From assembly GCA_964430855.1 (NCBI GenBank), contig CAYSHC010000005.1, forward strand, positions 1 to 64,000: DNA of 64,000 bases, given 5' to 3'. Within the stretch, counting starts at the first letter, position 1; every line of letters begins with the position of its first letter. Both the position numbers and the translations under genes were made by a program. The stretch comes from JAEZDP01 sp964430855. Lineage in GTDB: Bacteria > Acidobacteriota > Vicinamibacteria > Vicinamibacterales > Vicinamibacteraceae. Below are positions 17,132 to 27,254 of the stretch, one piece after another. The notes beneath the pieces are model-generated. The model made no database searches. It worked only from the letters and a program-made list of their open reading frames with translations, and was not told where the DNA came from.

Positions 17132-18412
17132 ATGCCCGATCCGCGACTTCCCCGGCGACGCTTCCTTGCAGCAGCGGCGGGCGGCGCCGCGATGACCGCG
17201 TGGGCGGCGCCCTCGACAGGGGCGGGACACCAGGGTCAGGCGGCTGCCGGCGTGGCAGCCGCGCCTGGACGTGGCCGCGACGGCTGGGTCGCCCGCCTCG
17301 TGACGCTCGCCACCCCCGTGCTGACGCACCTCGCCTCGGACACGCTCCGCGCCACGATGCCCGTCGAGACCGGGCCGGGGGGACGCGACCGCGCGACAGT
17401 CACGCACCTCGAGGCCGTCGGCCGCCTGCTTGCCGGCACGGCGCCGTGGCTCGAGCGCGAGGCCGCGGACGCGCCGGCCGCCGAGCACGACGCCCGCCGC
17501 CGGCTGCGTGGTCTTGTGAGCCAAGGCTTACGCGTCGCGACCGACCCGACCGCGCGCGACCGCCTCAACTTCACCGACGGGGGGCAGCCCCTCGTCGACG
17601 CCGCGTTCCTCGCGCAGGCCCTCCTGCGCATGCCGACGGTCTGGGCAGGCCTCGACCCGGCCCTCCAGGGGCGCCTCGTCGACGACCTGGTCTCGACGCG
17701 GCGCATCATGCCGGGCTTCAACAACTGGCTGCTCTTCTCGGCGACCATCGAGGCCTTCCTCGCCTCGATCGGCGAGGCGTGGGATCGGATGCGCGTCGAC
17801 TACGCGCTGCGCCAGCACGAGCAGTGGTACAAGGGCGACGGCATCTACGGCGACGGCCCGGAGTTCCACTGGGACTACTACAACGGCTACGTCATCCACC
17901 CGATGCTGATCGACGTGCTCGCCGCGGTGGGCGACACCACGAAGGCGTGGGCCGCGATGCGGGAACGGGTGCTGCGCCGGGCGCGCCGGTACGCCGAGAT
18001 CCAGGAGCGTCTCATCGCGCCTGACGGGTCGTTCCCCGCCATCGGCCGCTCGCTGCCCTACCGCTGCGGCGCGTTCCAGCCGCTGGCGCAGGCCGCCCTC
18101 CAGGAGCGCCTGCCGGAGGAGGTGTCCCCGCCCCAGGCGCGCGAGGCGCTTGGCGCCGTGATCGCGCGGACGCTGGACGCGCCGGGAACCTACGACGCCG
18201 GCGGCTGGCTGCGCATCGGCCTGTGCGGGCACCAGAACGGCCTCGGGGAGAGCTACATCTCGACGGGCAGCCTGTACCTGTGCAGCGTCGCGTTCCTGCC
18301 GCTCGGCCTCCCGCCCGCGCATCCGTTCTGGGCGGCGCCGCCGGAGCCGTGGACGTCGGTGCGCGTCTGGCGCGGCGAGCCCGTCCCCATCGACGGCGCC
18401 CTGCACGGGTGA
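17132..18412 (+). CDS. Tat-exported DUF2264 domain protein
   Basis: The protein has 426 residues. The start MPDPRLPRRRFLAAAAGGAA is a twin-arginine signal, so export of a folded protein is predicted. The body carries the alpha/alpha-barrel pattern of DUF2264 (PF10022): FNNWLLFSATIEAFL, YGDGPEFHWDYYNGYVIHP and RYAEIQERLI. Such proteins resemble glycosyl hydrolase/lyase barrels of polysaccharide loci, but no reaction is firmly established. It lies 13 bases after the Trm112-like gene. Confidence 0.82.
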   Translation: MPDPRLPRRRFLAAAAGGAAMTAWAAPSTGAGHQGQAAAGVAAAPGRGRDGWVARLVTLATPVLTHLASDTLRATMPVETGPGGRDRATVTHLEAVGRLLAGTAPWLEREAADAPAAEHDARRRLRGLVSQGLRVATDPTARDRLNFTDGGQPLVDAAFLAQALLRMPTVWAGLDPALQGRLVDDLVSTRRIMPGFNNWLLFSATIEAFLASIGEAWDRMRVDYALRQHEQWYKGDGIYGDGPEFHWDYYNGYVIHPMLIDVLAAVGDTTKAWAAMRERVLRRARRYAEIQERLIAPDGSFPAIGRSLPYRCGAFQPLAQAALQERLPEEVSPPQAREALGAVIARTLDAPGTYDAGGWLRIGLCGHQNGLGESYISTGSLYLCSVAFLPLGLPPAHPFWAAPPEPWTSVRVWRGEPVPIDGALHG

Positions 18413-18425
18413 TGCCGCCGGCAGC

Positions 18426-18453
18426 GCATCCGGAAGGGGCAGCCGGATGCCCC
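18426..18453. terminator. Hairpin between convergent DUF2264 and PIG-L genes
   Basis: GCATCCGG (18426-18433) and CCGGATGC (18443-18450) form a perfect 8-bp stem with a 9-base loop. An overlapping alternative stem, GGGGC (18436-18440) with GCCCC (18449-18453), is mutually exclusive with it. It sits in the 49-base gap between convergent stops and has no U-tract. Confidence 0.5.
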
Positions 18454-18461
18454 GCGTCGGC

Positions 18462-21209
18462 TCACGGCGCCTTCCCGAGGCTGATCAGGTTCGCGACGAG
18501 GCGGTAGGCGCCGGGGACGCCGTCGGGTAACTGGCGGAACCAGGAGTAGGCCGAGTACACGTAGTGGCCCTTCCCGAGCCGGGCGTGCAACAGCGCGCCG
18601 CGCTGCTCGTCGTCCCACGGGTCGTGGCTTTCGAGCAGCGGCGTGTACCGCGGATCCCATGTGGTGAAGCCGTACGCGTTGCGCTCCTGGCGCCAGCCCT
18701 CGAAGTCGCGTGGCCCGATGCGGTTCGGGAAGGTGAACACCGGGTGCTCCGGCTCGAGGATCGTCACCGGGGCCTCCTCGTCGGTCACGCGTGAGCCGAT
18801 CTCGCCCGGGAACGGCGCGAGGTTCTCGCGTGCGTAGACCTCGTGCTGCTCCTGCACGATGAGCGTGCCGCCAGTGCGGACGTAGTCGTGCAGCCGCGCG
18901 ACGTTGGCCACCAGGTCGGACCGCGCTTCCGACGCGCGAATGCCCACCATGATGGTGTCGAACCGCGACAGGTCGCCCGACGCGAGATCGGCCGCCGTCA
19001 GCAGCGTGACGTCCACGCCCATGAGCCGCAGGCCGTCGGGCACCTCGTCGCCCGTGCCCATGATGTAGCCCACGGTGACGGGCGCCACCTCGAGGTCGAC
19101 CACCTTGACCGCGAGCGATGCCGGCTCGTACAGGCGGTGCGTCTGCACGTGCGGGTACGCGATCGTGCGCAGCCGGCGGGTGTAGGTGCGCCCGTCGGCG
19201 TTCGCCCGGGCCGTGATGGTGTAGGCGCCCTCCGCCGTGTCCGGGGCAGGCGTCACGCGGAACCGCGCGGTGATGCCTTCGCCCGCACGCGCGATCGACA
19301 CCGGCACTGACGCGGGCTCGGTCGACCAGCCCGCCGGCACGTCGAGGGCCACGCTGCCCTCGACCGCCTCCGGGGCCAGGCTCTCGACCCGCACGGTCAC
19401 CTCACGCGGCGACGTGCGATCGGAGAGGCGCACGAGGTCGAGCCCCGGCGTAATCGCCACCGACAGCGCCGGCACGATCGCCAGCGGACGCCGCAGCTCG
19501 CCGCGGACGCGGTCCACCTGCCGGTGCACCACGGGCACCTCGACGTCCACACGCGTGGACCCGATCGTCAGCTCCGCCCGGCCTGCAAGCACGGGCGGGC
19601 CGAAGGGCACGCTCTTCGGCCCGTCGTCCGGCCACGTGAAGACCGTGTCGGTGCCCGGCTCGACCAGCCAGTACGGCTGCGTGGGACGGGCATCCGCGGG
19701 TGCGGTCACCGCCTTGTGGACCGCCCGCGTCGGCTGTTCACGGAAGAAGCGCGCGTACATGTTCGTCGCCGCGGGCGTTGGCGCCTCGGTGTCGTCGATG
19801 CGCCAGCCGCGCAGGGCGGACGCCTGCGGGGCGGCCGGTGGGGACGCGGCAGGGGGCCTGCCGGCCGCCGCCGGGTCGGGCACGACGACGTCGAGCGTGT
19901 CCACGCTGACCGGGCTGCCCTCGGGCACGAACGCGCGGACGCTCACGGTGGTGGTGCCGCCGGGCACGATCGTCTCGCTGAGCGCGACAGCCTCGACGGT
20001 GACGCCGCTTGCGTGCACCAGCGCGTCCTCGTACTGCCGCACCTTGTGCGCCAGCAGGAAATCGGCCTCGGCCTTCGCGTCGTTGCCGGCCTCGAGCGCG
20101 CCCAGCACGCGACGTGCCTCGCGCGCCGCCTCGAGGCCCCGCGCCAGCACGGGCACGAGCGCCGCGGGGTTGCGGACGTCGAACTCTTCCAGCGCCGTCG
20201 CGGCCGCCGTGTCCATCGCCTCGAGCTGCGCCGCGAGCGCCCCGGCGGGCAGGCCGGCCAGCGCGGCCAGCCCGCGGATGGAGACGTCGAGGCCGTCAAA
20301 CACCGACTGTTCGTCGCCCGTGACGGGACGGGTTCCGACGGCGGCAACCAGGTGCAGGCCCGACGCCTGCGGGCCGTGCAGCTGCGGCGCGCCCATCTCC
20401 TGCGTCTTGTGCTGCGATCGGCCCTCCATGGCGATCTGGAAGAACGTGCGCCCGAGCGCCGGGTCGAAGATGCCCGTCGGCAGCATGAGCGTCGGCTCGG
20501 TGCCCGGCTCCGGGCGGAAGCGCTGCCCGCGATAGAGCTTGCGGACGGTCCAGGGACGCAATCCCTCCGCGAGGTGCTCCGGGAACATCTCCGGGTTCGC
20601 GGCCGCCTCGATGGCCATAGGCGTCAGGAAGCCGGCCAGCTGGTGGTTGCCGTGGCCGTCGGCCTCCGTCCCCGAGAAGCGCGACACGACGACGAGCGGC
20701 CGGTAGAGGCGGATGGCGCGCACCATGTCGCCGAGCACGACCTCGCGGCCCCACTTGCGGTCGGTCTCCTCCATGCTGGTCGTGTAGCCGAAGTCGACGA
20801 CTCGGGTGAACAGCTGGTCGCCGCCGTCGAGGGCGCGGGCCTGGAGGAGTTCCTCGGTGCGCAGCACGCCCAGCGCCTCGTAGAACTCGGGGCCGAGGAC
20901 GTTCTGGCCGCCTTCGCCGCGGTTCAGCGAGAGGTAGGCCACGCGCGCGTGGTCGCCCCTGGCGAGCCGTGCGATGAGCGCGCTGTCCTCGTCGTCGGGA
21001 TGGGCGCCCGTGTGCATGGCGCTGGCGGTGGTGGTCAGCCGCTGGAGCTTCTGGACGAGCCCCGCCGCGCCCTCGCTGTAGACCGGGCGGACCTGGGCGG
21101 CCAGCGGCGCGACGGCCGCCAGCAGGATCAGGAGGAGTGGCAGGGACGGCCCTCCGGGCCGTCGGAATCCGCGTGGACGGCTCGGAGAGCCGTCCCTACC
21201 TGGGGCCAT
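18462..21209 (-). CDS. Large secreted PIG-L family deacetylase
   Basis: The protein has 915 residues. After an Arg/Pro-rich N-terminal stretch comes a hydrophobic signal (LPLLLILLAAVAPLAAQ). The PIG-L/LmbE metal site follows: MHTGAHPDDED, then RGEGGQNVLG, RTEELLQAR and DGHGNHQ. The long C-terminal part contains beta-sandwich segments and a late glutamine-amidotransferase-like region (TLIVQEQHEVYA), as in the large PIG-L proteins of Bacteroidetes and Acidobacteria. The family removes N-acyl groups from sugars. The codons before the signal peptide come from two family 2 hairpin repeats. It follows metX by 9 bases. Confidence 0.82.
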   Translation of the reverse strand: MAPGRDGSPSRPRGFRRPGGPSLPLLLILLAAVAPLAAQVRPVYSEGAAGLVQKLQRLTTTASAMHTGAHPDDEDSALIARLARGDHARVAYLSLNRGEGGQNVLGPEFYEALGVLRTEELLQARALDGGDQLFTRVVDFGYTTSMEETDRKWGREVVLGDMVRAIRLYRPLVVVSRFSGTEADGHGNHQLAGFLTPMAIEAAANPEMFPEHLAEGLRPWTVRKLYRGQRFRPEPGTEPTLMLPTGIFDPALGRTFFQIAMEGRSQHKTQEMGAPQLHGPQASGLHLVAAVGTRPVTGDEQSVFDGLDVSIRGLAALAGLPAGALAAQLEAMDTAAATALEEFDVRNPAALVPVLARGLEAAREARRVLGALEAGNDAKAEADFLLAHKVRQYEDALVHASGVTVEAVALSETIVPGGTTTVSVRAFVPEGSPVSVDTLDVVVPDPAAAGRPPAASPPAAPQASALRGWRIDDTEAPTPAATNMYARFFREQPTRAVHKAVTAPADARPTQPYWLVEPGTDTVFTWPDDGPKSVPFGPPVLAGRAELTIGSTRVDVEVPVVHRQVDRVRGELRRPLAIVPALSVAITPGLDLVRLSDRTSPREVTVRVESLAPEAVEGSVALDVPAGWSTEPASVPVSIARAGEGITARFRVTPAPDTAEGAYTITARANADGRTYTRRLRTIAYPHVQTHRLYEPASLAVKVVDLEVAPVTVGYIMGTGDEVPDGLRLMGVDVTLLTAADLASGDLSRFDTIMVGIRASEARSDLVANVARLHDYVRTGGTLIVQEQHEVYARENLAPFPGEIGSRVTDEEAPVTILEPEHPVFTFPNRIGPRDFEGWRQERNAYGFTTWDPRYTPLLESHDPWDDEQRGALLHARLGKGHYVYSAYSWFRQLPDGVPGAYRLVANLISLGKAP
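21145..21200. repeat. Two family 2 hairpin repeats inside the start of the PIG-L gene
   Basis: Unit one is GACGGCCC / TCC / GGGCCGTC (21145-21163). Unit two is GGACGGCTC / GGA / GAGCCGTCC (21175-21195) followed by CTACC. On the minus strand unit two starts 19 bases after the metX stop, the position this family holds elsewhere, but here it is translated. Confidence 0.85.
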
Positions 21210-21218
21210 GGAGCGGAA

Positions 21219-22258
21219 TCATACCGAAGCGCTCGTCTGCTCGCGAAACGCCCGGATGCGGCGGCTCACTTCCTCGAGCTCGATGAGAAACGCGTCGTGG
21301 CCGTACGGCGAGTCGAGCCACGAAAGGTGAGCGTTGGGCAGCGCGTCGGCCAGCGCCTGCATCTCGTGCGGCGGATACAGGACGTCGGTGGTGATGCCCA
21401 GCACGAAGGCGGGCTGGTGGATCGAGGCGAGCGCCGCGTCCACGCCGCCGCGCCCGCGGCCGACGTCGTGCGAGTCGAGCGCGTGGCTCAGCGCCACGTA
21501 CGTGCGGGCGTTGAAGCGCTCGACGAGGCGCTGCCCGTGGCGCTCCAGCCAGCCTGCCACAGCGAAGCTGCCCGAGGCGTCCACCGTGCGGTCGAAGCGC
21601 GCGTCCATCGACACCGCGCTCCGGTAGCTGATCATCGCGACCATGCGCGCCACGGCGAGGCCCTGCGCGGCGTCGCCGTCCGGCCACGTCGCATCGGCCA
21701 TGATCGCGCGGCGCTGGGAGGCCGACAGCGCCAGCGCCCAGGCGTAGTGACGCGCCGGCGCCGCCAGCACGCCGATCGACTTCACCAGGTCGGGCTCGGC
21801 GAGCGCCCACTCAAGCGCCTGCATCCCGCCCATGGAGCCGCCGATGACGAGGCGGATGCCGCGCACCCCGAGGGCGCGCAGCCAGCGGCGCTGCACCTCC
21901 ACCTGGTCGCGGATGGTGATCGAGGGCGCCCCGGGGTCAGCGCCGAAGACAGCGTCCCACTCGGCCGTCCCCGGGCCCGTCGACCCGTAGCAGCTCCCGA
22001 TCACGTTGCTGCAGACGATGAAGTCGCGCGCCGGATCGAGCGCACGGCCCGACCCGATGATGCCGGGCCACCACGACGTGACGTCCGACGATCCGGTCAG
22101 CGCATGGCATACGACGACCACGTTGTCGCGGGCCGCGTTGAGGGTGCCCCACGTGTGGTAGCCCACCGTGACGTGCGGCAGCACGGCGCCGGACTCGAGG
22201 GGCACGGGCCCCTCGATCCGGAGTTGCTGCAGCATCGACACGGCGGCGACGGTCGTGC

Positions 22259-22262
<4 letters not shown>
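21219..22262 (-). CDS. metX: Homoserine O-acetyltransferase (or succinyltransferase)
   Basis: The protein has 347 residues from a GTG start. It is an alpha/beta hydrolase-fold acyltransferase with CHALTGSSDV, the nucleophile elbow in GGSMGGMQALEWA, and the late aspartate/histidine segment SPYGHDAFLIE. It acylates homoserine for direct sulfhydrylation. The GTG overlaps the metY stop (GTGA, 22259-22262), which fixes this start over the ATG at 22235. It forms a metY-metX operon, with the PIG-L gene downstream. Acetyl versus succinyl specificity cannot be read with confidence. Confidence 0.92.
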
Positions 22263-23581
<1,319 letters not shown>

Positions 23582-23955
23582 GGGTCGTACCTCGGCGCAA
23601 CGCGTGCGCGGGGGTGGCCGGTACCCGGCGGCCGGAGGGCCCGCCGGCGTCCCGGCGGGTCGATGAACAGCCGCGATGTCAGCTCCGCGGCACGATCAGC
23701 CTGATCCGTCCGGTGCAGGGGCGTGACTGCCAGCGCGGCGACAACAGGACGTCTGCGACATGTCAGCTGGTCATTGTCCGCCAGGGCGGCCTGGCGCGAC
23801 AAGGGGAGGGCGCGTCATAGGTCACGCCCCATCCCGTCAGGGAATATCGCAGGACGCGGACGAAAGACGACATCCCGCCGCAACGCCGGTGGAACCCGCG
23901 GTCCGGCGCGCCGTCACACGGCTCGACACGTCACCGACACCCGCATGGAGCCCGC
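23582..23955. promoter_or_regulatory. 374-base divergent intergenic region with leader hairpins before metY
   Basis: Reading on the minus strand towards metY there are several stems. TTGTC-GCCAGG pairs with CCTGGC-GACAA (23775-23802, short internal loop). CCCGCCGG pairs with CCGGCGGG (23640-23659, 4-base loop). GGCCG pairs with CGGCC (23616-23633). A GATCAG/G/CTGATC dyad lies at about 23694-23706, and ATGTCAGCT occurs twice (23676-23684 and 23760-23768). I see no SAM-I, SAM-II or SAH riboswitch consensus. The strong hairpin 60 bases before the ATG could be an attenuator. Confidence 0.4.
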
Positions 23956-24450
23956 ATGACCCGCTGGCAGCGTCGTCCCGTCGTCATTCTCGCCTTCTGG
24001 CTGCTCGTCCCGTGCCCCTGGCGGAGGGTAGCCAGGGCGAGCCGGACCGCGAGATCGCCTCGCTGCTCGCCGTCGATCGCGCCTTCTGGGACGCCTACAA
24101 CGCGTGCGAGATGGAGGCCCTGCGGCCGTTGTTCGCGGCCGATGTCGAGTTCTATCACGACAGGGGCGGGCCGACGTTCGGCGCCGACGCGCTGCTGGCG
24201 GCCATCCGGACACAGCTGTGTGGCGGCGAGACGCGCGTGCGGCGCGAGGCCGTGGACGGTGTTCCCCCTCCGCTGCGGCGACGCGCTGTATGGCGCGATC
24301 ATGACGGGCGAGCACCGCTTTCACGTACGGGCGCCCGGCCGCCCCGAGGCACTCGACGGCGTCGCAAAGTTCACGCACCTGTGGCTGCTTCAGGACGGTG
24401 GCTGGAAGCTCGCGCGCGTCCTGAGCTTCGACCACGGCCCTCCGCGCTAG
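23956..24450 (+). pseudogene. Frameshifted NTF2-like (SnoaL/DUF4440) secreted protein
   Basis: The conserved protein is split between two frames. The start (MTRWQRRPVVILAFWLLVPC) and the end (VFPLRCGDALYGAIMTG to LSFDHGPPR) share one frame. The middle, EIASLLAVDRAFWDAYNACE through VEFYHDRGGPTFG, is in another. The switches fall near 24012-24020 (one base missing) and near 24255-24262 (one base extra), so the net frame is restored. Pieced together it is an about 160-residue signal peptide plus one NTF2-like domain. It is either a decayed gene or two compensating sequencing indels. The last 4 bases overlap the convergent symporter gene. Confidence 0.75.
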
Positions 24451-26261
24451 GCGATGCCGTCTGCCTGCCCTTCCGGCATCCCCCGCCACACCACGAACAG
24501 CGCCGCCAGCGCACCCACGGTGATGCCGGTCAGCAACAGGCCGGCCATCAGGTTCCCGTAGAGATACATCCCGACGCCGAAGATGCACGCGTACACCGCA
24601 ACCGTGCCGAGCAGCGTACACACCAGCCCGCGCGGGATGTTCGTCGCGTCGTGCAGCGGCGTGACGGGCTGCCCGTCGGCCTTCGCGCCGTCGATGACCG
24701 CACGCCACCCCGGGCCGCCCGGGTTGGTGCGCCGCACGAACTCGCGCAGCGTGCGCGCATCGCTCGGGGGCGTCGCGAGGGTGACGCCCACCCAGATGCA
24801 CGTCGTGATCAGCACACCGACCCAGATGCGCTGGTGGTCGGGCCAGCCGACGGCGACGTCGCTGAACTGCAGCACGAGCGCCACGATGAAGCTCGCCACC
24901 ATCGCGGTCAGCTCGCTCCACGGGTTGATGCGCCACCAGAACCACCGCAGGATGAACAGCAGGCCCGTGCCGGCGCCGATCTGGAGCATGATCTGGAAGG
25001 CCTGGATCGCGTTGGTGAGCTGCAGCGAGAGCACCGCCGCGAGCACCATCATCACGACCGTCGCGACGCGCCCCACGAGCACCAGCCGCGGCTCGCTCGC
25101 CTCCGGCTCGAGGAACCGCTTGTAGACGTCGTTGACCACGTAGGACGCACCCCAGTTCAGGTGCGTCGAGATGGTCGACATGTAGGCCGCCAGCAGCGAC
25201 GCCAGCACCAGGCCGAGCATGCCCGTCGGCAGGAACGTCAGCATCGCGGAGTAGCCGAGGTCGTGGCCGACCTTGTCGGCCGGCACGTGCGGGAACGCGC
25301 GCTGGAGCGCCTCGAGGTCGGGATAGACGACAATCGAGGCCAGCGCGACGAGGACCCACGGCCACGGACGCACCGCGTAGTGCACCAGGTTGTAGAAGAG
25401 CGTCGCCTTCATGGCGTCGCGCTGCGTCCGCGCGGCGAGCATCCGCTGCGCCATGTACCCGCCACCTCCCGGCTCCGCGCCCGGGTACCATACGCTCCAC
25501 CACTGCACCGCCAGCGGGATCACCAGGAACCCGAGCAGGAAGTCGCGGCTCTCGGGCGTCGACAGGTCGAGGGGCGGGATGACCGCCATGCGCGGCACGA
25601 CGTCCGGATGGGCAAACAGCGCCCGCAACCCGCCGACGTCGGGATGGTGCACCGCCACGTAGGCCGCGGCGAACGCCCCCACGAGCGCCACGACGAGCAG
25701 CACGAAGTCCGACAGGATGACGCCGCGAAAGCCCCCGAGCGTGCTGAACACCGCCGTGACGACCATCGCGGCCGCGACCGACTGCACCGGGCCGAGGCCC
25801 AGCATGACGCTGCCGATCTTGATCGCGGCCAGCGTGACGCTGGCCATGATCATCACGTTGAACAGCACGCCCAGGTAGACGGCCCGGAACCCGCGCAGAA
25901 ACGCCGCCGACGGGCCGCTGTAGCGCAGCTCGTAGAACTCGATGTCGGTGAGCACGTTCGACCGGCGCCACAGCCGCGCATAGAGGAACGTGGTCAGCAT
26001 CCCCGTCAGCAGGAAGGCCCACCAGGCCCAGTTCCCGGCGACGCCGTGCGACCGGACGAGATCGGTGACGAGGTTGGGCGTGTCGGTCGAGAACGACGTC
26101 GCGACCATCGAGCTGCCGAGCAGCCACCACGGCAGCTGACGGCCCGACAGGAAGTACTCGGACGACGAGCCGCCGGCGCGGCGCGCCACCCAGACGCCAA
26201 TCCCGAGCGAGAGTGCGAAGAAGGCGATGACGATCGCCCAGTCGATCCAGGTCAGGGTCAT
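24447..26261 (-). CDS. Sodium:solute symporter (SSS family)
   Basis: The protein has 604 residues with about 14 predicted transmembrane segments, beginning IDWAIVIAFFALSLGIGVWVARR. Family hallmarks include EYFLSGRQLPWWLLGSSMVATSFS near the N-terminus and FSTLGGFRGVILSDFV in the middle. The length fits the larger glucose/galactose/myo-inositol-like SSS members. The substrate is unknown, but the divergent neighbours are a sugar nucleotidyltransferase and a sugar kinase. A CATAAT hexamer (minus strand, 26280-26275) 13 bases before the ATG is a good -10 candidate. Confidence 0.88.
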   Translation of the reverse strand: MTLTWIDWAIVIAFFALSLGIGVWVARRAGGSSSEYFLSGRQLPWWLLGSSMVATSFSTDTPNLVTDLVRSHGVAGNWAWWAFLLTGMLTTFLYARLWRRSNVLTDIEFYELRYSGPSAAFLRGFRAVYLGVLFNVMIMASVTLAAIKIGSVMLGLGPVQSVAAAMVVTAVFSTLGGFRGVILSDFVLLVVALVGAFAAAYVAVHHPDVGGLRALFAHPDVVPRMAVIPPLDLSTPESRDFLLGFLVIPLAVQWWSVWYPGAEPGGGGYMAQRMLAARTQRDAMKATLFYNLVHYAVRPWPWVLVALASIVVYPDLEALQRAFPHVPADKVGHDLGYSAMLTFLPTGMLGLVLASLLAAYMSTISTHLNWGASYVVNDVYKRFLEPEASEPRLVLVGRVATVVMMVLAAVLSLQLTNAIQAFQIMLQIGAGTGLLFILRWFWWRINPWSELTAMVASFIVALVLQFSDVAVGWPDHQRIWVGVLITTCIWVGVTLATPPSDARTLREFVRRTNPGGPGWRAVIDGAKADGQPVTPLHDATNIPRGLVCTLLGTVAVYACIFGVGMYLYGNLMAGLLLTGITVGALAALFVVWRGMPEGQADGIA

Positions 26262-26274
26262 GAGCGGTGCGCGG

Positions 26275-26304
26275 ATTATGGCACGACGTCAGGCACGCTA
26301 TCCT
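26275..26304. promoter_or_regulatory. Divergent -10 elements between symporter and nucleotidyltransferase
   Basis: On the minus strand CATAAT (26280-26275) serves the symporter. On the plus strand TATCCT (26299-26304) ends 8 bases before the nucleotidyltransferase ATG at 26313, which would make that mRNA leaderless. The whole intergenic region is 51 bases. Confidence 0.4.
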
Positions 26305-26312
26305 GTCTCCCG

Positions 26313-27254
26313 ATGGCGACGCTGCTCCTCCTCGCCGCCGGCATGGGCAGCCGGTACGGCGGCCTCAAGCAACTCGACGGCATGGGCCCCGCCGGCGAGA
26401 CGATGATGGACTACGCGATCTTCGACGCGGTCCGGGCCGGGTTCACGCGGGTCGTCTTCGTGATCCGGCGCGACTTCGAGGACGCGTTTCGCGAGGTGAT
26501 CCTGCCGCGGTACGAACGCCGCGTGCCCGTGGACGTCTGCTTCCAGGACACGGACGACGTGCCCGCCGGCATCCCGGTGACCGACGCCCGCGAGAAGCCG
26601 TGGGGCACCGCGCACGCCATCCTTGCCGCGCGCGACGTCGTGCGCGAGCCCTTTGCCGCCATCAACGCCGACGACTTCTACGGGCGAGCCTCCTACGAGG
26701 CCATGCACGCCTTCCTGACGTCGCCCGAGGCGACTGACGCGCCGCAGCCCCCCGTCTACGCCATGGTGGGGTTCGAGCTGCGGCGGACGCTGTCGCCCCA
26801 CGGGACGGTGGCCCGCGGCATCTGCACGACCGATGCCGCCGGCTTCCTGACCGGCGTCCGGGAGATGACCAGGCTCATCGCCGTGGACGACCACGTCGAG
26901 AACCAGGACCCGGAGGTCCCCGCGCGCCTGACCGGCGACGAGCCCGTGTCGCTCAACATGTGGGGGTTCACGCCGCGGGCCTTCGCGCAGATCGAGGAGG
27001 TCTTCGGCGCGTTCCTCCGCGAGCACGGGCAGCACCCGCGCGCCGAGTGCTACATCCCGAGCGTCGTCGATCAGCTCGTGCGCGACGGCGCGTGCCGTGT
27101 CCGCGTGCTGAAGACCGACAGCCAGTGGTTCGGCGTCACCTACAGGGACGACCGCCCCGGTGTCGCCGCCGCCCTCACGGCGCTCGCGTCGAACGGCGAG
27201 TATCCCTCCCCGCTGTGGGCGATGCCGGTGGCCGCGCCCTCCGACGCCGAATGA
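26313..27254 (+). CDS. Sugar-1-phosphate nucleotidyltransferase
   Basis: The protein has 313 residues. The GT-A-like NTP-transferase signature LLLAAGMGSRYGGLKQLDGM is at the N-terminus. PWGTAHAILAAR and the metal-binding INADDFYG follow, then LNMWGFTPRAF. It would activate a hexose or hexosamine 1-phosphate to a nucleotide sugar. The next gene starts within its stop codon (ATGA) and encodes a kinase resembling N-acetylhexosamine 1-kinases, so the two probably perform kinase-then-uridylyl/guanylyl transfer salvage. The nucleotide used is not evident. Confidence 0.82.
   Translation: MATLLLLAAGMGSRYGGLKQLDGMGPAGETMMDYAIFDAVRAGFTRVVFVIRRDFEDAFREVILPRYERRVPVDVCFQDTDDVPAGIPVTDAREKPWGTAHAILAARDVVREPFAAINADDFYGRASYEAMHAFLTSPEATDAPQPPVYAMVGFELRRTLSPHGTVARGICTTDAAGFLTGVREMTRLIAVDDHVENQDPEVPARLTGDEPVSLNMWGFTPRAFAQIEEVFGAFLREHGQHPRAECYIPSVVDQLVRDGACRVRVLKTDSQWFGVTYRDDRPGVAAALTALASNGEYPSPLWAMPVAAPSDAE

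Noticed and set aside
23582..23820. SAM-I, SAM-II or SAH riboswitch upstream of metY
   Set aside because: The conserved core sequences of these classes are not recognisable. Only generic hairpins are seen.
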